Shown piece by piece: positions 8,035 through 17,191 of a stretch of 64,000 nucleotides of DNA. The stretch covers positions 1-64,000 of the forward strand of contig JAKIUF010000024.1 in the NCBI GenBank assembly GCA_021647705.1. Reading direction: 5' to 3'. The notes below the pieces were generated by a model. It did not search any database. It saw only the letters and a program-made list of their open reading frames with translations, and was not told where the DNA came from. This DNA comes from Gammaproteobacteria bacterium (GTDB lineage: Bacteria > Pseudomonadota > Gammaproteobacteria > SZUA-152). The number at the start of each line of letters is the position of its first letter. The first letter of the stretch is position 1. Position numbers and translations under genes: made by a program.

Positions 8035-10847
8035 GAGAAGGATTCCATTTCAAGAGGTTCATCTGACAGGGTTAATAATTGCGCGGGCTCGGGTGCGATG
8101 CTCAGGGAGGCAACAGGCAGATGTGAGGCGATAATGGGGGAGATACTGTCCACGGCACCGGGTTCCTGTTGATAAAATCGCGTAATGCGCACGGCTTCGA
8201 TATGTTGAACGCTGTGTGCCACGGCCAATATTTCATCCTGACTGACATGTTGACCAAAATCCCGGTTGGCGAAACTGAAATACGCGCGTAATGCAGATTC
8301 CAGTGTTTCGAGTACGGTATCGCGCACAGCATCATCATTGACCTTGACCGCCATGCCCAGCGCGAAGCTTGCCGATGAATAATTCACCAGACGTAATGGC
8401 AGCATGGGATCACCGTAACGCCGCAATGCATTCATCAGGTTTATGTAGGTACTGCTGGTGTCGGGAATATATGCACCATTGATACCTGCCAGGGTGATGA
8501 AAATACCTTTGGATGGTCCTGAATGAATCCACAGGGCATGGGCTTTGGCAACACCGGAAAAGGCGCGGGCAAAATTCTGATAGTCCGTAACGGATACTGC
8601 GCGGTCCAGAGTCAGTACGGTTAATGGTGCATTCTGTTTGGCATCGTCGATGACTTCCGGGTTGGCACCCCCGGTAGCAGGTTCCGGGTTAGTGACTTCA
8701 GTGACGCCCAGTGGTTTCTGTAACAGTGTGGTCAGTTTGTCTTTGTTGAGATTGGCATCGGCACCAATATATTTTCGGTAAATGGCACGTACATTGGTTT
8801 GTCCTGTGGGCAGGCGTCCGCCTTCAACACCGTCACCAAAGAGGATGGCGGTACTGCCGTCATCACGGTTTTGAATACGATAAACCCGCGCATCGTGGTT
8901 GGCCTGATAAAGGCTGGCTGTTTTGTTCCAGCGCAATTCATTGACCCGTACTTCCAGTGATGCCGCACTGCCGCCGGGGGTGTCAGCACTGACGTGGGTG
9001 AGAGGAGCCTGTTTCAGAATAAACTGCTGGTCAGTTTTACGGGCGTCACCGTTACCCAGAATTTCCACCACCGTTTCGCCGTGATTGGCAGGGGCAACAT
9101 TAAAATTGATTTGCACCGAGTCGCGCCGGTAAATATTGTTGAGCGCGGCGTTGAGCGTGAGGGTAGTGCGGTCGCGGTTATTTTGAATATGATTGTCGTT
9201 ACTGCCAATTTGTGCGATTTCTGCGACACGGGGATCATTTTCGATGTCCCGTAAATTGTCATCCCATAACCAGTCTGAAGGGCGACTGATGACCGTGCCG
9301 CTGCGGCCATCGCGGTCAATAACACGTAACTGTAATTGGGTAACCGAATCCTTGCCATTAATGAGTGTGCCAAATATGTCCGGTGTCAGTTTTATCAGAC
9401 TGCCATGGCTGAGCTTTTCCGGGATGCCGACAAGCTGTACGCTGTCCGATTCATTAAGTGTACTACTGCCATCTTCCCGTTGCAGACTGAGCCCCGTAAT
9501 ACCCGGAGCGACTTTAAGACGTTGCCGCTGACCGCTGATTGACAAATATTGATTTGGCACAAGGCCGTCGATATGTGTGTGCAGATGCAGTGTGTCGCTG
9601 AATACCGGGTGCCGCAATGGCCGCCGATGAATCGGTAGCTCTTCACTGGCGACCAGCGCCAGGGTTTCCTGTAATGCAAAGCGGCTGATATTTTCAGTCG
9701 TGTCTATTTCAATACGGGTGATTTTGCTGCTCATGCCGTAATCGGTACGGGACATGCTGGAGACTTTTTTAGCACGATACAATTCCACGTAACCGGGCAA
9801 GTCGGCGCTGCCGATGTTATCTTCGTTGGACACCAGTGCTATCCAGCTACCGGCAACGACGTTATCTTCGGGGCTGGCGAGATCGATCCGGTTATTCTGA
9901 ATAGTGAAATCTGTCCACCAGCGATTGACCTCTTCGCCCTCTAACAATGCGCCAAGATTATTGTCTTCCACACTCATCAAACGCGGGTCCGGTGCATTAT
10001 GGCCAAACAAACTGGCGCGCCTGCGAAAGACAAACAATGTAACGTCAGTGCCGGAGGGTTGAATGGTGGGGCTGACATGACCTAATGGATCACGCCATAT
10101 CAGGCGAGTGCGCAAATGAGCATTGTCTTTTTCAACCTGTTTAACCACCCGCACATCCCAGCGCTCACTACCGGGCTTGTCCATCCGGTCTTGACCGACA
10201 ATCAGTATGGAGTCACCTGCTTCAACGTTATTGTTAAGTCCATCGATATAAATATCCAGATCACCATGATCAGGTACATAGGGGAGTGTGGTTTGTACCG
10301 CTACGGCATTCCAGTGTGAACGGGCTTCGATGTCTTCAGTGGTTTCAAATACCTGTGGTTCTTCATTTTGTCCGGGCACACTTTGTACCCGTGTGCGTGC
10401 GGGAATGATGATGGGGTCTGCGCTGTTGGTCGGTATACCGGGTGTCTCTTGCAGGGTAAATGCAAGATGAGTGGCTGATGCAACGCCTGGTGATAATTCG
10501 TAACCAATTAACTGCGCCATTTCCAGTACGGAGCGGCGCTCGGTACTGGTTGCGAGAAAATGTTCATTCGCGTAACGCTCCTGATAAAAAGTTAATACGT
10601 CCAGCATGGTGGCTACGCCGTCCAGACAGGCAAGGGTGAAATCATCATCGTCGCGAGTGCCCAATGACAGCAGGGCAGGGCGTTGTGCATTGCTCAGTGC
10701 TGCCAGCATGGATTGTTTGAAGGTGGAATGGGTGCCGATGCGATAGGCAAGGGTGTTTTGCGAGGGCAGGTTATGCAGCCTGACAGGGGTTGCCTGAGAG
10801 ATACCGGCACAGCAACCGCAATTATTTTTATGGGTTGGTTTTGTCAT
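8031..10847 (-). CDS. Baseplate J-type wedge protein (Afp11/12-like), second copy
   Basis: This 938-residue protein belongs to the 'putative baseplate assembly protein' group of phage-tail-like systems, the wedge components analogous to T4 gp6/P2 J. Typical features are DDDFTLACLDGVATMLDVLTFYQERYANEHFL at about 65-97, the ATSTERRSVLEMAQLIGYEL segment and a C-terminal J-like module with LTLDRAVSVTDYQNFARAF and GITGL-like strands. A Cys pair occurs at the very N-terminus (NCGCC). It is separated by 1 bp from the other J-type gene, and the two probably form the heterodimeric wedge seen in Afp and PVC. No catalytic function is expected. Confidence 0.85.
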   Translation of the reverse strand: MTKPTHKNNCGCCAGISQATPVRLHNLPSQNTLAYRIGTHSTFKQSMLAALSNAQRPALLSLGTRDDDDFTLACLDGVATMLDVLTFYQERYANEHFLATSTERRSVLEMAQLIGYELSPGVASATHLAFTLQETPGIPTNSADPIIIPARTRVQSVPGQNEEPQVFETTEDIEARSHWNAVAVQTTLPYVPDHGDLDIYIDGLNNNVEAGDSILIVGQDRMDKPGSERWDVRVVKQVEKDNAHLRTRLIWRDPLGHVSPTIQPSGTDVTLFVFRRRASLFGHNAPDPRLMSVEDNNLGALLEGEEVNRWWTDFTIQNNRIDLASPEDNVVAGSWIALVSNEDNIGSADLPGYVELYRAKKVSSMSRTDYGMSSKITRIEIDTTENISRFALQETLALVASEELPIHRRPLRHPVFSDTLHLHTHIDGLVPNQYLSISGQRQRLKVAPGITGLSLQREDGSSTLNESDSVQLVGIPEKLSHGSLIKLTPDIFGTLINGKDSVTQLQLRVIDRDGRSGTVISRPSDWLWDDNLRDIENDPRVAEIAQIGSNDNHIQNNRDRTTLTLNAALNNIYRRDSVQINFNVAPANHGETVVEILGNGDARKTDQQFILKQAPLTHVSADTPGGSAASLEVRVNELRWNKTASLYQANHDARVYRIQNRDDGSTAILFGDGVEGGRLPTGQTNVRAIYRKYIGADANLNKDKLTTLLQKPLGVTEVTNPEPATGGANPEVIDDAKQNAPLTVLTLDRAVSVTDYQNFARAFSGVAKAHALWIHSGPSKGIFITLAGINGAYIPDTSSTYINLMNALRRYGDPMLPLRLVNYSSASFALGMAVKVNDDAVRDTVLETLESALRAYFSFANRDFGQHVSQDEILAVAHSVQHIEAVRITRFYQQEPGAVDSISPIIASHLPVASLSIAPEPAQLLTLSDEPLEMESFS

Positions 10848-10848
10848 T

Positions 10849-13404
10849 TTATTTACCCCCTGACAGGGTCAGTTTCAGTACACCGCGTTCCGGGAAATTC
10901 GGGTTGTTTTCCAGACGCGCTATTTCCAGTTTGCCCAGACGCATAAAACCGTCGGATAGCGGTTTTTGATCATCGTCACCCTGGCGGGTGAAGCGGGTGA
11001 TTTGCACTGACGATACTCCACGTACCTGACGCGCAGCGGCGTAATAGGGGCTAAGGTAAATGGTTTGCCCAAAGCTGAAATTGTCCGGGTGAAACAACCC
11101 CGGGCTGCCATCGGGGCGCACATTGCTGTTGAATATTGCCAGCAGTGCCTGCTCCACATCGCTGCGGAAATACCCGCGTGATACGCAGATTTGCAGTTCC
11201 AGTTGCAGATCCACAAATACCGGGTTATTAAAATTCAGGTCATGGCCTGCCATGCGATAGCGTTCAATGTTGTTTGCCAGCTGTGTTTCAAAGCCGGTAT
11301 CGAGTGGCAGGCCGCCAACGCGATCAACAGTGATGGTTTGTGTATACCAGCTGCCGGTCCAGCGCGGTGTTGCGGCGGCCTGTTGTACGCCTGCCTGTGC
11401 GGTGGTGAAGTCTGCGTAATCCTCCGGGGTTACCGCACGCAACTGGGTGCGGAAAGCCTGGGGGGCACGGCGGCGAATTTGCGCAGCCGTTTCGGCGGCC
11501 AGTCCGCCCCGGGCAGGTAAGGGGTTTCGCACGGCGACGACCCGTCCGTCGAGACTGACAATATGCGCGATGCCTTCGGCACCAATATTGCCTTCAGGAC
11601 CATTACCGACCCGGTAGGTGATTGTAAACTCAGTGCCACTGTCGGGGCGGGTACCGTTTTCGTCATCACCAAAACGCAGGGTGGCAACACCCTCGTTATC
11701 CAGTTCCACCACGACATGCCGGGCATGGTCATCACTGTTTAACAGGTCGGAGCGCAGGCTCCAGGGCAACGGGCCGAGGCCATTGTCACCCTGCAATGTC
11801 AGTATCAGCGGATTTACTGTTTCCGCAGCGGGTGTCAGGGTGCCGCTGGCCGATGTATGGGGATCGGGCGCTGCGGCTCCGTGGCTCAGCGGGTTTTTGT
11901 TCAGGACGGGTTGAAAGCGTGGCGGAATGGGTTGTTGTGCGTCGGGGTTGCAGCGCCGGGTATTTTTATCCTGCGGATAATATAACCAGGCTTCGGGCAC
12001 GGAACCCAGGTTTTCGCTGACGGTTTCACCGTGGTCCACCAGTACGATATTGCCCCGGGCAACGCTGACATCGGTGAGCGGTACGGGATTGTCCGGGTCG
12101 GTGTTGGTTTCGGACGAGATACACAGTGGAAAGGTCAAAGCGTCATCATCGGACCAGTATATTTCAGTGATTTCAGTATCATCCAGCGGGTCTGTGGTCA
12201 GCATGGCCTGGACAAGACGAATGATCTGGCGGTGATCCGGGTTGGCATCACCGGGTTCACCGGTATCCGGGCCGAGCCTTTCCTCGAATAACAAATATTG
12301 CCCGGCGTCGTCTGTGTCGCCGGAAAGTGCCAGCTCTGGATAATGCCCATTCAATGTTGCCCGGGTTGCCCCTTTGGGCAAACAGCATTTTTCGTCCCCC
12401 CAGGTGTAAAACGATATTTCGTTGTGGTCTTCAAACAGGGGCGTGCCCTGTAACAATTCAAATACCAAAGCGTGGTGCTGTTGTGCCTGTGCATGTTGTC
12501 GGGAATCGGGTTCGATACGGTTGTCTTCAGGTTCTCTTAAACCTTCGACGCGAGTCAGAAATTGCAGATCCGTGGTGGACAGTTCAAACGGTCCGCCAGT
12601 GACTTCAAGGTGCAGCCAGCTGCGGGCATTACGGCCTTCGCCAATACGATAATCCACCAGCAGCGCATGGCGACGCAGGGAGATGCGTTTACGTGCGGTG
12701 TTCAGATAGGCTTCGGTGGTAACCGCGTCCTGCCAGTAACTGAGTTGATCTCCCATGTAAGCGACCAATTCTGCCAGAGTGATTCCCAGGTCTGCGGGGT
12801 TGCGGCTTTTCCAGTCCGGCAACAGGTAGCTCATGCGGTCAAGAATCAATTGCCGGAAGCTGGCGTAGTCTTTGGCCAGATAATTGATGTCGGGTTCAGC
12901 GGTCGGCGTTTCGTTGCAGGTTTCCGTATTCAGGCAATCAAAGTCGCCGGGGCATTCCACTTTGAAAGAAAAGATGATTTCCACTAATCGCGGGTCAAAA
13001 TTATTCGGTGGCACAGGCGGGCTGGCCGGGTTCTGGCGCAAGGAGAGACAGTAGTCGGAAAAGTCGCCATCGCTTTCAGTGCGAATAACCAGAACATGCT
13101 CGGCATTGGGCAGTGCCGATAAAAGGTCTGTTTCGGCAGCGTTCAGGGGAGTGGCTGCGAGATCATTGGCGGGTGCCACCCATTCAATGTTTGGATCGCG
13201 TATGCGTTCACCACCGACAATGCTGACATTGTCCGGGGTCCAGCCAGCGGGCACCGGTTTCAGCAAGTGCAGCATCAGGGTGCGTTGGCGCGGACTGCCT
13301 GGAGGGGCATCCTGGTCCAGCACTTCCAGGTAATCAATACCATTGAGCGTCGGGTGATCGGCAACGGCGTTGCGGCGTTTTTCCTGGCAGCAGTGATAAA
13401 TCAT
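10849..13404 (-). CDS. Baseplate J-type wedge protein (Afp11/12-like), first copy
   Basis: The 851-residue product carries the hallmark wedge sequence around residues 170-260 (NYLAKDYASFRQLILDRMS, PADLGITLAELVAYMGDQLSYWQD, TEAYLNTARKRISLRRHALL). The C-terminal J domain includes RAVTPEDYADFTTAQAGVQQAAA and YYAAARQVRGVSSVQITRF. It assembles with the second J-type protein and gp25 around the spike. The start overlaps the gp25-gene stop by 4 bp. Size and motifs fit eCIS baseplates, and nothing looks truncated. Confidence 0.87.
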   Translation of the reverse strand: MIYHCCQEKRRNAVADHPTLNGIDYLEVLDQDAPPGSPRQRTLMLHLLKPVPAGWTPDNVSIVGGERIRDPNIEWVAPANDLAATPLNAAETDLLSALPNAEHVLVIRTESDGDFSDYCLSLRQNPASPPVPPNNFDPRLVEIIFSFKVECPGDFDCLNTETCNETPTAEPDINYLAKDYASFRQLILDRMSYLLPDWKSRNPADLGITLAELVAYMGDQLSYWQDAVTTEAYLNTARKRISLRRHALLVDYRIGEGRNARSWLHLEVTGGPFELSTTDLQFLTRVEGLREPEDNRIEPDSRQHAQAQQHHALVFELLQGTPLFEDHNEISFYTWGDEKCCLPKGATRATLNGHYPELALSGDTDDAGQYLLFEERLGPDTGEPGDANPDHRQIIRLVQAMLTTDPLDDTEITEIYWSDDDALTFPLCISSETNTDPDNPVPLTDVSVARGNIVLVDHGETVSENLGSVPEAWLYYPQDKNTRRCNPDAQQPIPPRFQPVLNKNPLSHGAAAPDPHTSASGTLTPAAETVNPLILTLQGDNGLGPLPWSLRSDLLNSDDHARHVVVELDNEGVATLRFGDDENGTRPDSGTEFTITYRVGNGPEGNIGAEGIAHIVSLDGRVVAVRNPLPARGGLAAETAAQIRRRAPQAFRTQLRAVTPEDYADFTTAQAGVQQAAATPRWTGSWYTQTITVDRVGGLPLDTGFETQLANNIERYRMAGHDLNFNNPVFVDLQLELQICVSRGYFRSDVEQALLAIFNSNVRPDGSPGLFHPDNFSFGQTIYLSPYYAAARQVRGVSSVQITRFTRQGDDDQKPLSDGFMRLGKLEIARLENNPNFPERGVLKLTLSGGK

Positions 13405-13775
13405 CCCTGTGTGCTCCGTGAAAGGTTAACCCGTTGTTGTGTCCGGGTACGGAGAACGGTGTAAATGACTTCAACGTGCAAAGCCGCATCAATGGCTTCT
13501 ATGCTGACGGATTCAACAACAATGAGATTTCCCAGCCATTGCTGCAACGCACCCTGCACCAGCATTTGTGTTGTCGAGGCCAGCTCCGGACTGTTACCGG
13601 CGAACAGAAGTTGCTGCAAACCACTGCCAAAGTCCGGGCGCATGACCCGCTCGCCGGGTGCGGTGAAAAGCAGTTGCTCGATGAGACCTTTGATGTATTC
13701 ATCATTGTCCTCATCGCGGCGTGCTTCACGAGTGCGGCCCCGGCCATCAATTTGATAAGGGAAAAATAAATCCAT
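13401..13775 (-). CDS. gp25/GPW-family baseplate wedge protein (Afp9-like)
   Basis: This is a 124-residue T4 gp25-like protein, the small wedge component that links sheath and baseplate. The visible family signature is LIEQLLFTAPGERVMRPDFGSGLQQLLFAG at about 31-60, including the conserved PGER(V)MRPDFGSGL core. The rest (ALQQWLGNLIVVESVSI) matches the family's alpha/beta end. It overlaps the next gene by 4 bp. The length is normal and the call is firm. Confidence 0.92.
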   Translation of the reverse strand: MDLFFPYQIDGRGRTREARRDEDNDEYIKGLIEQLLFTAPGERVMRPDFGSGLQQLLFAGNSPELASTTQMLVQGALQQWLGNLIVVESVSIEAIDAALHVEVIYTVLRTRTQQRVNLSRSTQG

Positions 13776-13840
13776 TAATTAACTCCACGCTTTATTTATT
13801 CCACATTCCGAACGGATGACACACCGTCCGCTTAAATCTG

Positions 13841-14161
13841 TTATGTGCCCAGCACACGCATCTGGGCAACGGTGGGCAACATCGGTGTACCGTTGGGTGT
13901 ACATACGGACTGACTATCCATTAACACCAATGGCTGACCACCGGAAAAAACCCGTGTTGCTGCCACCGTCCATTGTCCTGTTACACAGGGCATCGGGTTT
14001 GTACCGGTGGTGAACGGGCAACCGGCAATCACATAGGGAGCCGTCATTTGCACAGTGGGCTGGCCGCTAACCAGTACGCGCGGATTGGGGGCTGTGGGCT
14101 GGGCCTGTCCACCGTGTGTACACATCACCGTTGCACCAACATGTAATAGAGGACCCGGCAT
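13841..14161 (-). CDS. PAAR-like spike-tip protein (DUF4280-type, Afp10-like)
   Basis: This 106-residue protein is glycine-, proline- and threonine-rich with the repeated short-strand pattern of PAAR-like spike tips: PGPLLHVGATVMCTHGGQAQ at the N-terminus, VLVSGQPTVQMTAPYVIAGCPF, and VATRVFSGGQPLVLMDSQSVC. Conserved Cys and His residues (C14, H16, C48, C59, C87) are likely metal ligands sharpening the tip, as known for PAAR proteins. The gene directly abuts the stop of the spike gene (14162), as expected for parts that stack on one another. In other eCIS the tip can carry payloads, but this one has no extension. Confidence 0.85.
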   Translation of the reverse strand: MPGPLLHVGATVMCTHGGQAQPTAPNPRVLVSGQPTVQMTAPYVIAGCPFTTGTNPMPCVTGQWTVAATRVFSGGQPLVLMDSQSVCTPNGTPMLPTVAQMRVLGT

Positions 14162-14671
14162 CTACACCACCGTTAATGCGCCGTTGTTAATATCGACGGT
14201 GGGACCGACCATATTCAACATAGCACCCTTGCCATTTTGCAAATAAATTCCCGTATCGTTAACAATCAGCGATGCACCCGTGGCAGTTTTAATCATAATG
14301 CCGCCTGTTGGCCCCGGCATATCTGAAATTGTGATGCCATTTTGTAACGGCGTTTGCAACGTGATGGCCGGTGTTGCCGGTGGCGTTAACAACGCCAGTG
14401 CAGGAACCTCCGCCGCACTCCCCCAAAAGCAACCCACCCAGATAGGAAATTCCGGATCACCCTGTTCAAACTCCACCCATACCCCGGAGCCAATCACCGG
14501 CAGTGCGAACATGCCGTTTTGAAGTCCCGCAATGGGAGAGCAGGGCATTGCCCAGGTGGTGGGAACTAAACCCGCGACATCAGGTACCTGCACTTGCAGT
14601 CGGCCCGTTTGTAACGGGTCAACATTGTTCAGCACCATGCCACGATATTTGCCGTAAAATTTTGTACTCAT
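14162..14671 (-). CDS. gpV/gp5-like spike protein with OB fold (C-terminal half of a split VgrG)
   Basis: The 169-residue product begins with an OB-fold domain (FYGKYRGMVLNNVDPLQTGR, LQVQVPDVAG, WAMPCSPIAG, GVWVEFEQGDPEFPIWVGCFWG). It then has a short repetitive region (GITISDMPG, GIMIKTATGASLIVNDTGIY, GPTVDINNGAL) typical of the trimeric beta-helix needle of VgrG/gp5 spikes. In Afp/PVC and T6SS the hub and spike are commonly fused in one polypeptide (VgrG/Afp8); here they are two genes overlapping by 4 bp. No lysozyme domain is present. Confidence 0.88.
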   Translation of the reverse strand: MSTKFYGKYRGMVLNNVDPLQTGRLQVQVPDVAGLVPTTWAMPCSPIAGLQNGMFALPVIGSGVWVEFEQGDPEFPIWVGCFWGSAAEVPALALLTPPATPAITLQTPLQNGITISDMPGPTGGIMIKTATGASLIVNDTGIYLQNGKGAMLNMVGPTVDINNGALTVV

Positions 14672-15810
14672 GCGGGCACCGTTGGCGTTAAAGAAATTAA
14701 ACCGTTGCGGGTTAATTCAAAACTTTGTTTGAACTCTCCGGCTTTTAATGTATTGGTGACACTTTTTACAAAATACAAACCGTCATAAGCCAGACCGACG
14801 CCACGCACCCCCACCAGCTGGCGCGCTTTCAACAAGCGGCCATAACGCAACACATCAAGGTTGCCGGTTGCTGTGACAGAATCCTGCGACTTTGCGGCTT
14901 CTTTTAATCCTTTCGACAGCGCTTTAGCAGGACTCATCTTGGCAGTGTCTTTCAGTATTTTTATATTACTCAGCGTGGTAGACAGCGCGCCCAGCGGTGG
15001 CTGTAATGGATTCAAATTGGGAATGGGTAACGGAATCGGCACACGCGTCATTTGATTTTGAATAAAGACAACAGGCAGCACACCTTTGCTCGGATCAAAA
15101 CTAAAGTTAAGTGATTCCACATTAGTGTGAGGGCCCATATCAACATTGAGGGCAGGCTGCGGAACCCCGACTTTTATTTCCGGGCCAAAGTAGGCGATGT
15201 TAGTACCAGGAGCCGGGCCGGGTTCAATATAAAAAACGTGGCCCACCTCTTCGGCAAGTTGCTTGATGTAATTCAAGTCAGTGCCTTGCTGGGCAGGAAT
15301 TTTCTCAACGGGAATCGGTACGTCGAGAAAAATCTCCGGAATGGGCAAGGGAATAATGCCGTAAGCCGCATATTTGGCACAGATTAATGCCACCCGTGCC
15401 GCGATAGGCATTGCAGGGTAGGGCAGGCCATCAAACTCCTGGGTGTCCATGACTTTTGTTAAATCATCACCCGTCACGTTAACCGTACCGGGACTTCCAT
15501 TTTGCCCGGCTTGTACCTGCACATTGGTCATAACGCCATCGAACAGCGGCGTCGGTAAACCGTTAACGGTGACAATTAACAGTATGCGCAAAGGCGGTGT
15601 GGCAACGCTGCTGCTAAGTGCAGGCGCAATCACAAAAAGTGTATTCAGCTCTGAAGAGCTGTTAAAAGAAAACTGCATTTGAAAACCGCTGGCCGAACCG
15701 GCCGCTGTTGTTACTGTAACGCTTTGCAATGCATCAATCACCACACGCGGCGCAGGCACCGGTACTACCGGCCCCATAAGAAGTGTTAAATGAATGCTGC
15801 CCTGTATCAT
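14668..15810 (-). CDS. gpD/gp27-like baseplate hub protein (N-terminal half of a split VgrG)
   Basis: This 380-residue protein matches late-control-D/gp27-type hubs: a beta-rich N-terminus (VVIDALQSVTVTTAAGSASGFQMQF), an LFDGVMTNVQV segment, and the hub signature IPAQQGTDLNYIKQLAEEVGHVFYIEPG at about 172-200. The C-terminus again forms beta strands (LLKARQLVGVRGVGLAYDGLYFVKSVTN). It forms the central hub connecting tube and spike. It overlaps both neighbours by 4 bp, consistent with tightly coupled assembly of hub, spike and LysM protein. Confidence 0.85.
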   Translation of the reverse strand: MIQGSIHLTLLMGPVVPVPAPRVVIDALQSVTVTTAAGSASGFQMQFSFNSSSELNTLFVIAPALSSSVATPPLRILLIVTVNGLPTPLFDGVMTNVQVQAGQNGSPGTVNVTGDDLTKVMDTQEFDGLPYPAMPIAARVALICAKYAAYGIIPLPIPEIFLDVPIPVEKIPAQQGTDLNYIKQLAEEVGHVFYIEPGPAPGTNIAYFGPEIKVGVPQPALNVDMGPHTNVESLNFSFDPSKGVLPVVFIQNQMTRVPIPLPIPNLNPLQPPLGALSTTLSNIKILKDTAKMSPAKALSKGLKEAAKSQDSVTATGNLDVLRYGRLLKARQLVGVRGVGLAYDGLYFVKSVTNTLKAGEFKQSFELTRNGLISLTPTVPA

Positions 15811-16172
15811 AACTCCTCCGTGGGCTCCGGAATGCCTTCAGGGAGTGTGATGCGTAACCGGCGACCCATTTTTACGGTTAAATCCACAGGGTTCATTGCG
15901 CCATTGGCATCACACAAGCGCCAGTACAATTCGGGATCAGAAAAATAGCGTGCAGCGATATTATCAAGCCGGTCATTCTCTTCGACACGATGCTCCTGCA
16001 ATGTGGCAAAATTTTCTGACATCGGAATAAAACGCTGTTTGACATAACGTACCGGCAGACCATCGGCCCTTGTCCATTCAGCCGTCTCCAGGCCCGCGTA
16101 GCGGCTGTTGGCCGCAAAGGTAGGTTGTTGCAGACCACTGTTTTGTAAAAATGTTTTGATCGGGTCATTCAT
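15807..16172 (-). CDS. LysM-domain tail protein (gpX/gp53-like)
   Basis: The 121-residue protein carries a C-terminal LysM-like module (LQEHRVEENDRLDNIAARYFSDPELYWRLCDANGAMNPVDL ending GRRLRITLPEG), similar to phage tail protein X. In contractile particles such small proteins clamp the hub or baseplate wedge. The N-terminal 50 residues (FAANSRYAGLETAEWTRADG) resemble segments found ahead of LysM in eCIS homologues. The start lies 54 bp downstream of the CIS tube gene stop, and the 3' end overlaps the hub gene. Confidence 0.85.
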   Translation of the reverse strand: MNDPIKTFLQNSGLQQPTFAANSRYAGLETAEWTRADGLPVRYVKQRFIPMSENFATLQEHRVEENDRLDNIAARYFSDPELYWRLCDANGAMNPVDLTVKMGRRLRITLPEGIPEPTEEL

Positions 16173-16226
16173 GCTGGTATTCCTGTGCGGTGATTATTGT
16201 TGTATCCAGTTTTATTGTGCAGAGTA

Positions 16227-16883
16227 TTAGGATGGCAACGAACCAAGCCCAAAGCTGCTTAATGATGCGCCACTCACTTTGGCCGCAAGCTGCTCCTTGT
16301 TTTGCAAATAATTCATAAACAGACTGCCGCCTTTATGTTTAAAACCAAGGTCGTTTACGTTGAGCACCTTCATTGTCAAATTGACTTTTGCCCGAATGGG
16401 GTTTAGTTGCGTATCAAAAGCCTCTTCGGTAATACTGAAAGTAGTAATACTCACTGGAACAACACGGTTTTTACTCCAGACAAATAACGCCAGCGGAGCT
16501 TCCATCGGCGCGATTTCCAATGTGCCTGCCATGGCCAGAATATTATTATTATTGAGTTGTTGGCTGGTAGGGTTGATTAACGACTCCAGCACCGCCAGTT
16601 GCGGTTGTATTCCATGTTCCACCACGTTCTGGTTCTGGTCAGGAAATTCCAGTTGATCCACTGCATCAATATCAACCTCGATGGTCAGGGTTTCTACTGC
16701 CGGGCCTTTAAATCGCAAGGCCTCTCCCTGGCCGCCATCACCAAAGCCCTGTGGGTCATAAGTGCGGCTCAAACTTTCAGGGTTATATTGCATGCTGATC
16801 ATGTTTAACGTCGCACCGCTTTTAGCGTCGATTAACACGATGCCACCTTTTACGACTTTTGGTGAGTTTGGGAAAGTGGTCAT
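16227..16883 (-). CDS. CIS tube/adaptor protein (Afp7-like)
   Basis: This 218-residue protein has the N-terminus typical of contractile-injection-system tube/adaptor proteins: KGGIVLIDAKSGATLNMISMQYNPESLSRTY, then LRFKGPAVETLTIEVDIDAVDQLEFPD. In this family it joins the inner tube to the hub. The C-terminus (NVNDLGFKHKGGSLFMNYLQNKEQLA) is helical and replaces the LysM found in some longer homologues; the LysM is supplied by the next gene. A Shine-Dalgarno-like AAGGA sits about 10 bp before the ATG. A degenerate copy of its first codons lies upstream at 17060-17110. Confidence 0.87.
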   Translation of the reverse strand: MTTFPNSPKVVKGGIVLIDAKSGATLNMISMQYNPESLSRTYDPQGFGDGGQGEALRFKGPAVETLTIEVDIDAVDQLEFPDQNQNVVEHGIQPQLAVLESLINPTSQQLNNNNILAMAGTLEIAPMEAPLALFVWSKNRVVPVSITTFSITEEAFDTQLNPIRAKVNLTMKVLNVNDLGFKHKGGSLFMNYLQNKEQLAAKVSGASLSSFGLGSLPS

Positions 16884-17191
16884 TTAATTATGTTCCTTGT
16901 ACCGCATTGTTTTTCCCTCCGAAATTGTTGCTTGGAAAAGTAGAGTGCGTTTAACACCCCAAAAATCATTTCACCAAAACCAACCCGCTGTTTTATGTTT
17001 AGTATCGTTACCATTCTCAACATTGTTGTGGTGCATGGAATGCACCCTACTTGTCTTTTAGTATCAACTAACACAATTCCACTTATAATTTTGGAGAATT
17101 GGGGCCATTAATTTTTTACCCTTGCCTATACCTATATAAAATAAATTGTCATTGGGAAAATAATTCGATACGCAATATGTGGTATTTTGTA
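16884..17191 (-). other. AT-rich gap between effector candidate and CIS tube gene
   Basis: This 308-bp stretch interrupts an operon that is otherwise nearly gapless. It holds the tube-gene relic at 17060-17110 and a short palindrome, GGTGCATGGAATGCACC, near 17031-17047, a type often seen in intergenic repeats. The 64-codon frame across it (16880-17074) starts inside the relic and does not look like a functional gene. A promoter or processing site for the downstream structural genes may be here. Confidence 0.55.
17060..17110 (-). pseudogene. Relic of the 5' end of a second CIS tube gene
   Basis: Read on the minus strand, this segment translates as SKIISGIVLVDTK, closely matching SPKVVKGGIVLIDAK at the start of the intact tube gene (16883 downward). 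The DNA is also alignable, with substitutions and small deletions, including the first ATG-like region. Similarity ends at about 17060, where unrelated palindromic sequence follows. This looks like a duplicated start left by recombination or insertion of the effector segment. It is not expected to be functional. Confidence 0.6.
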
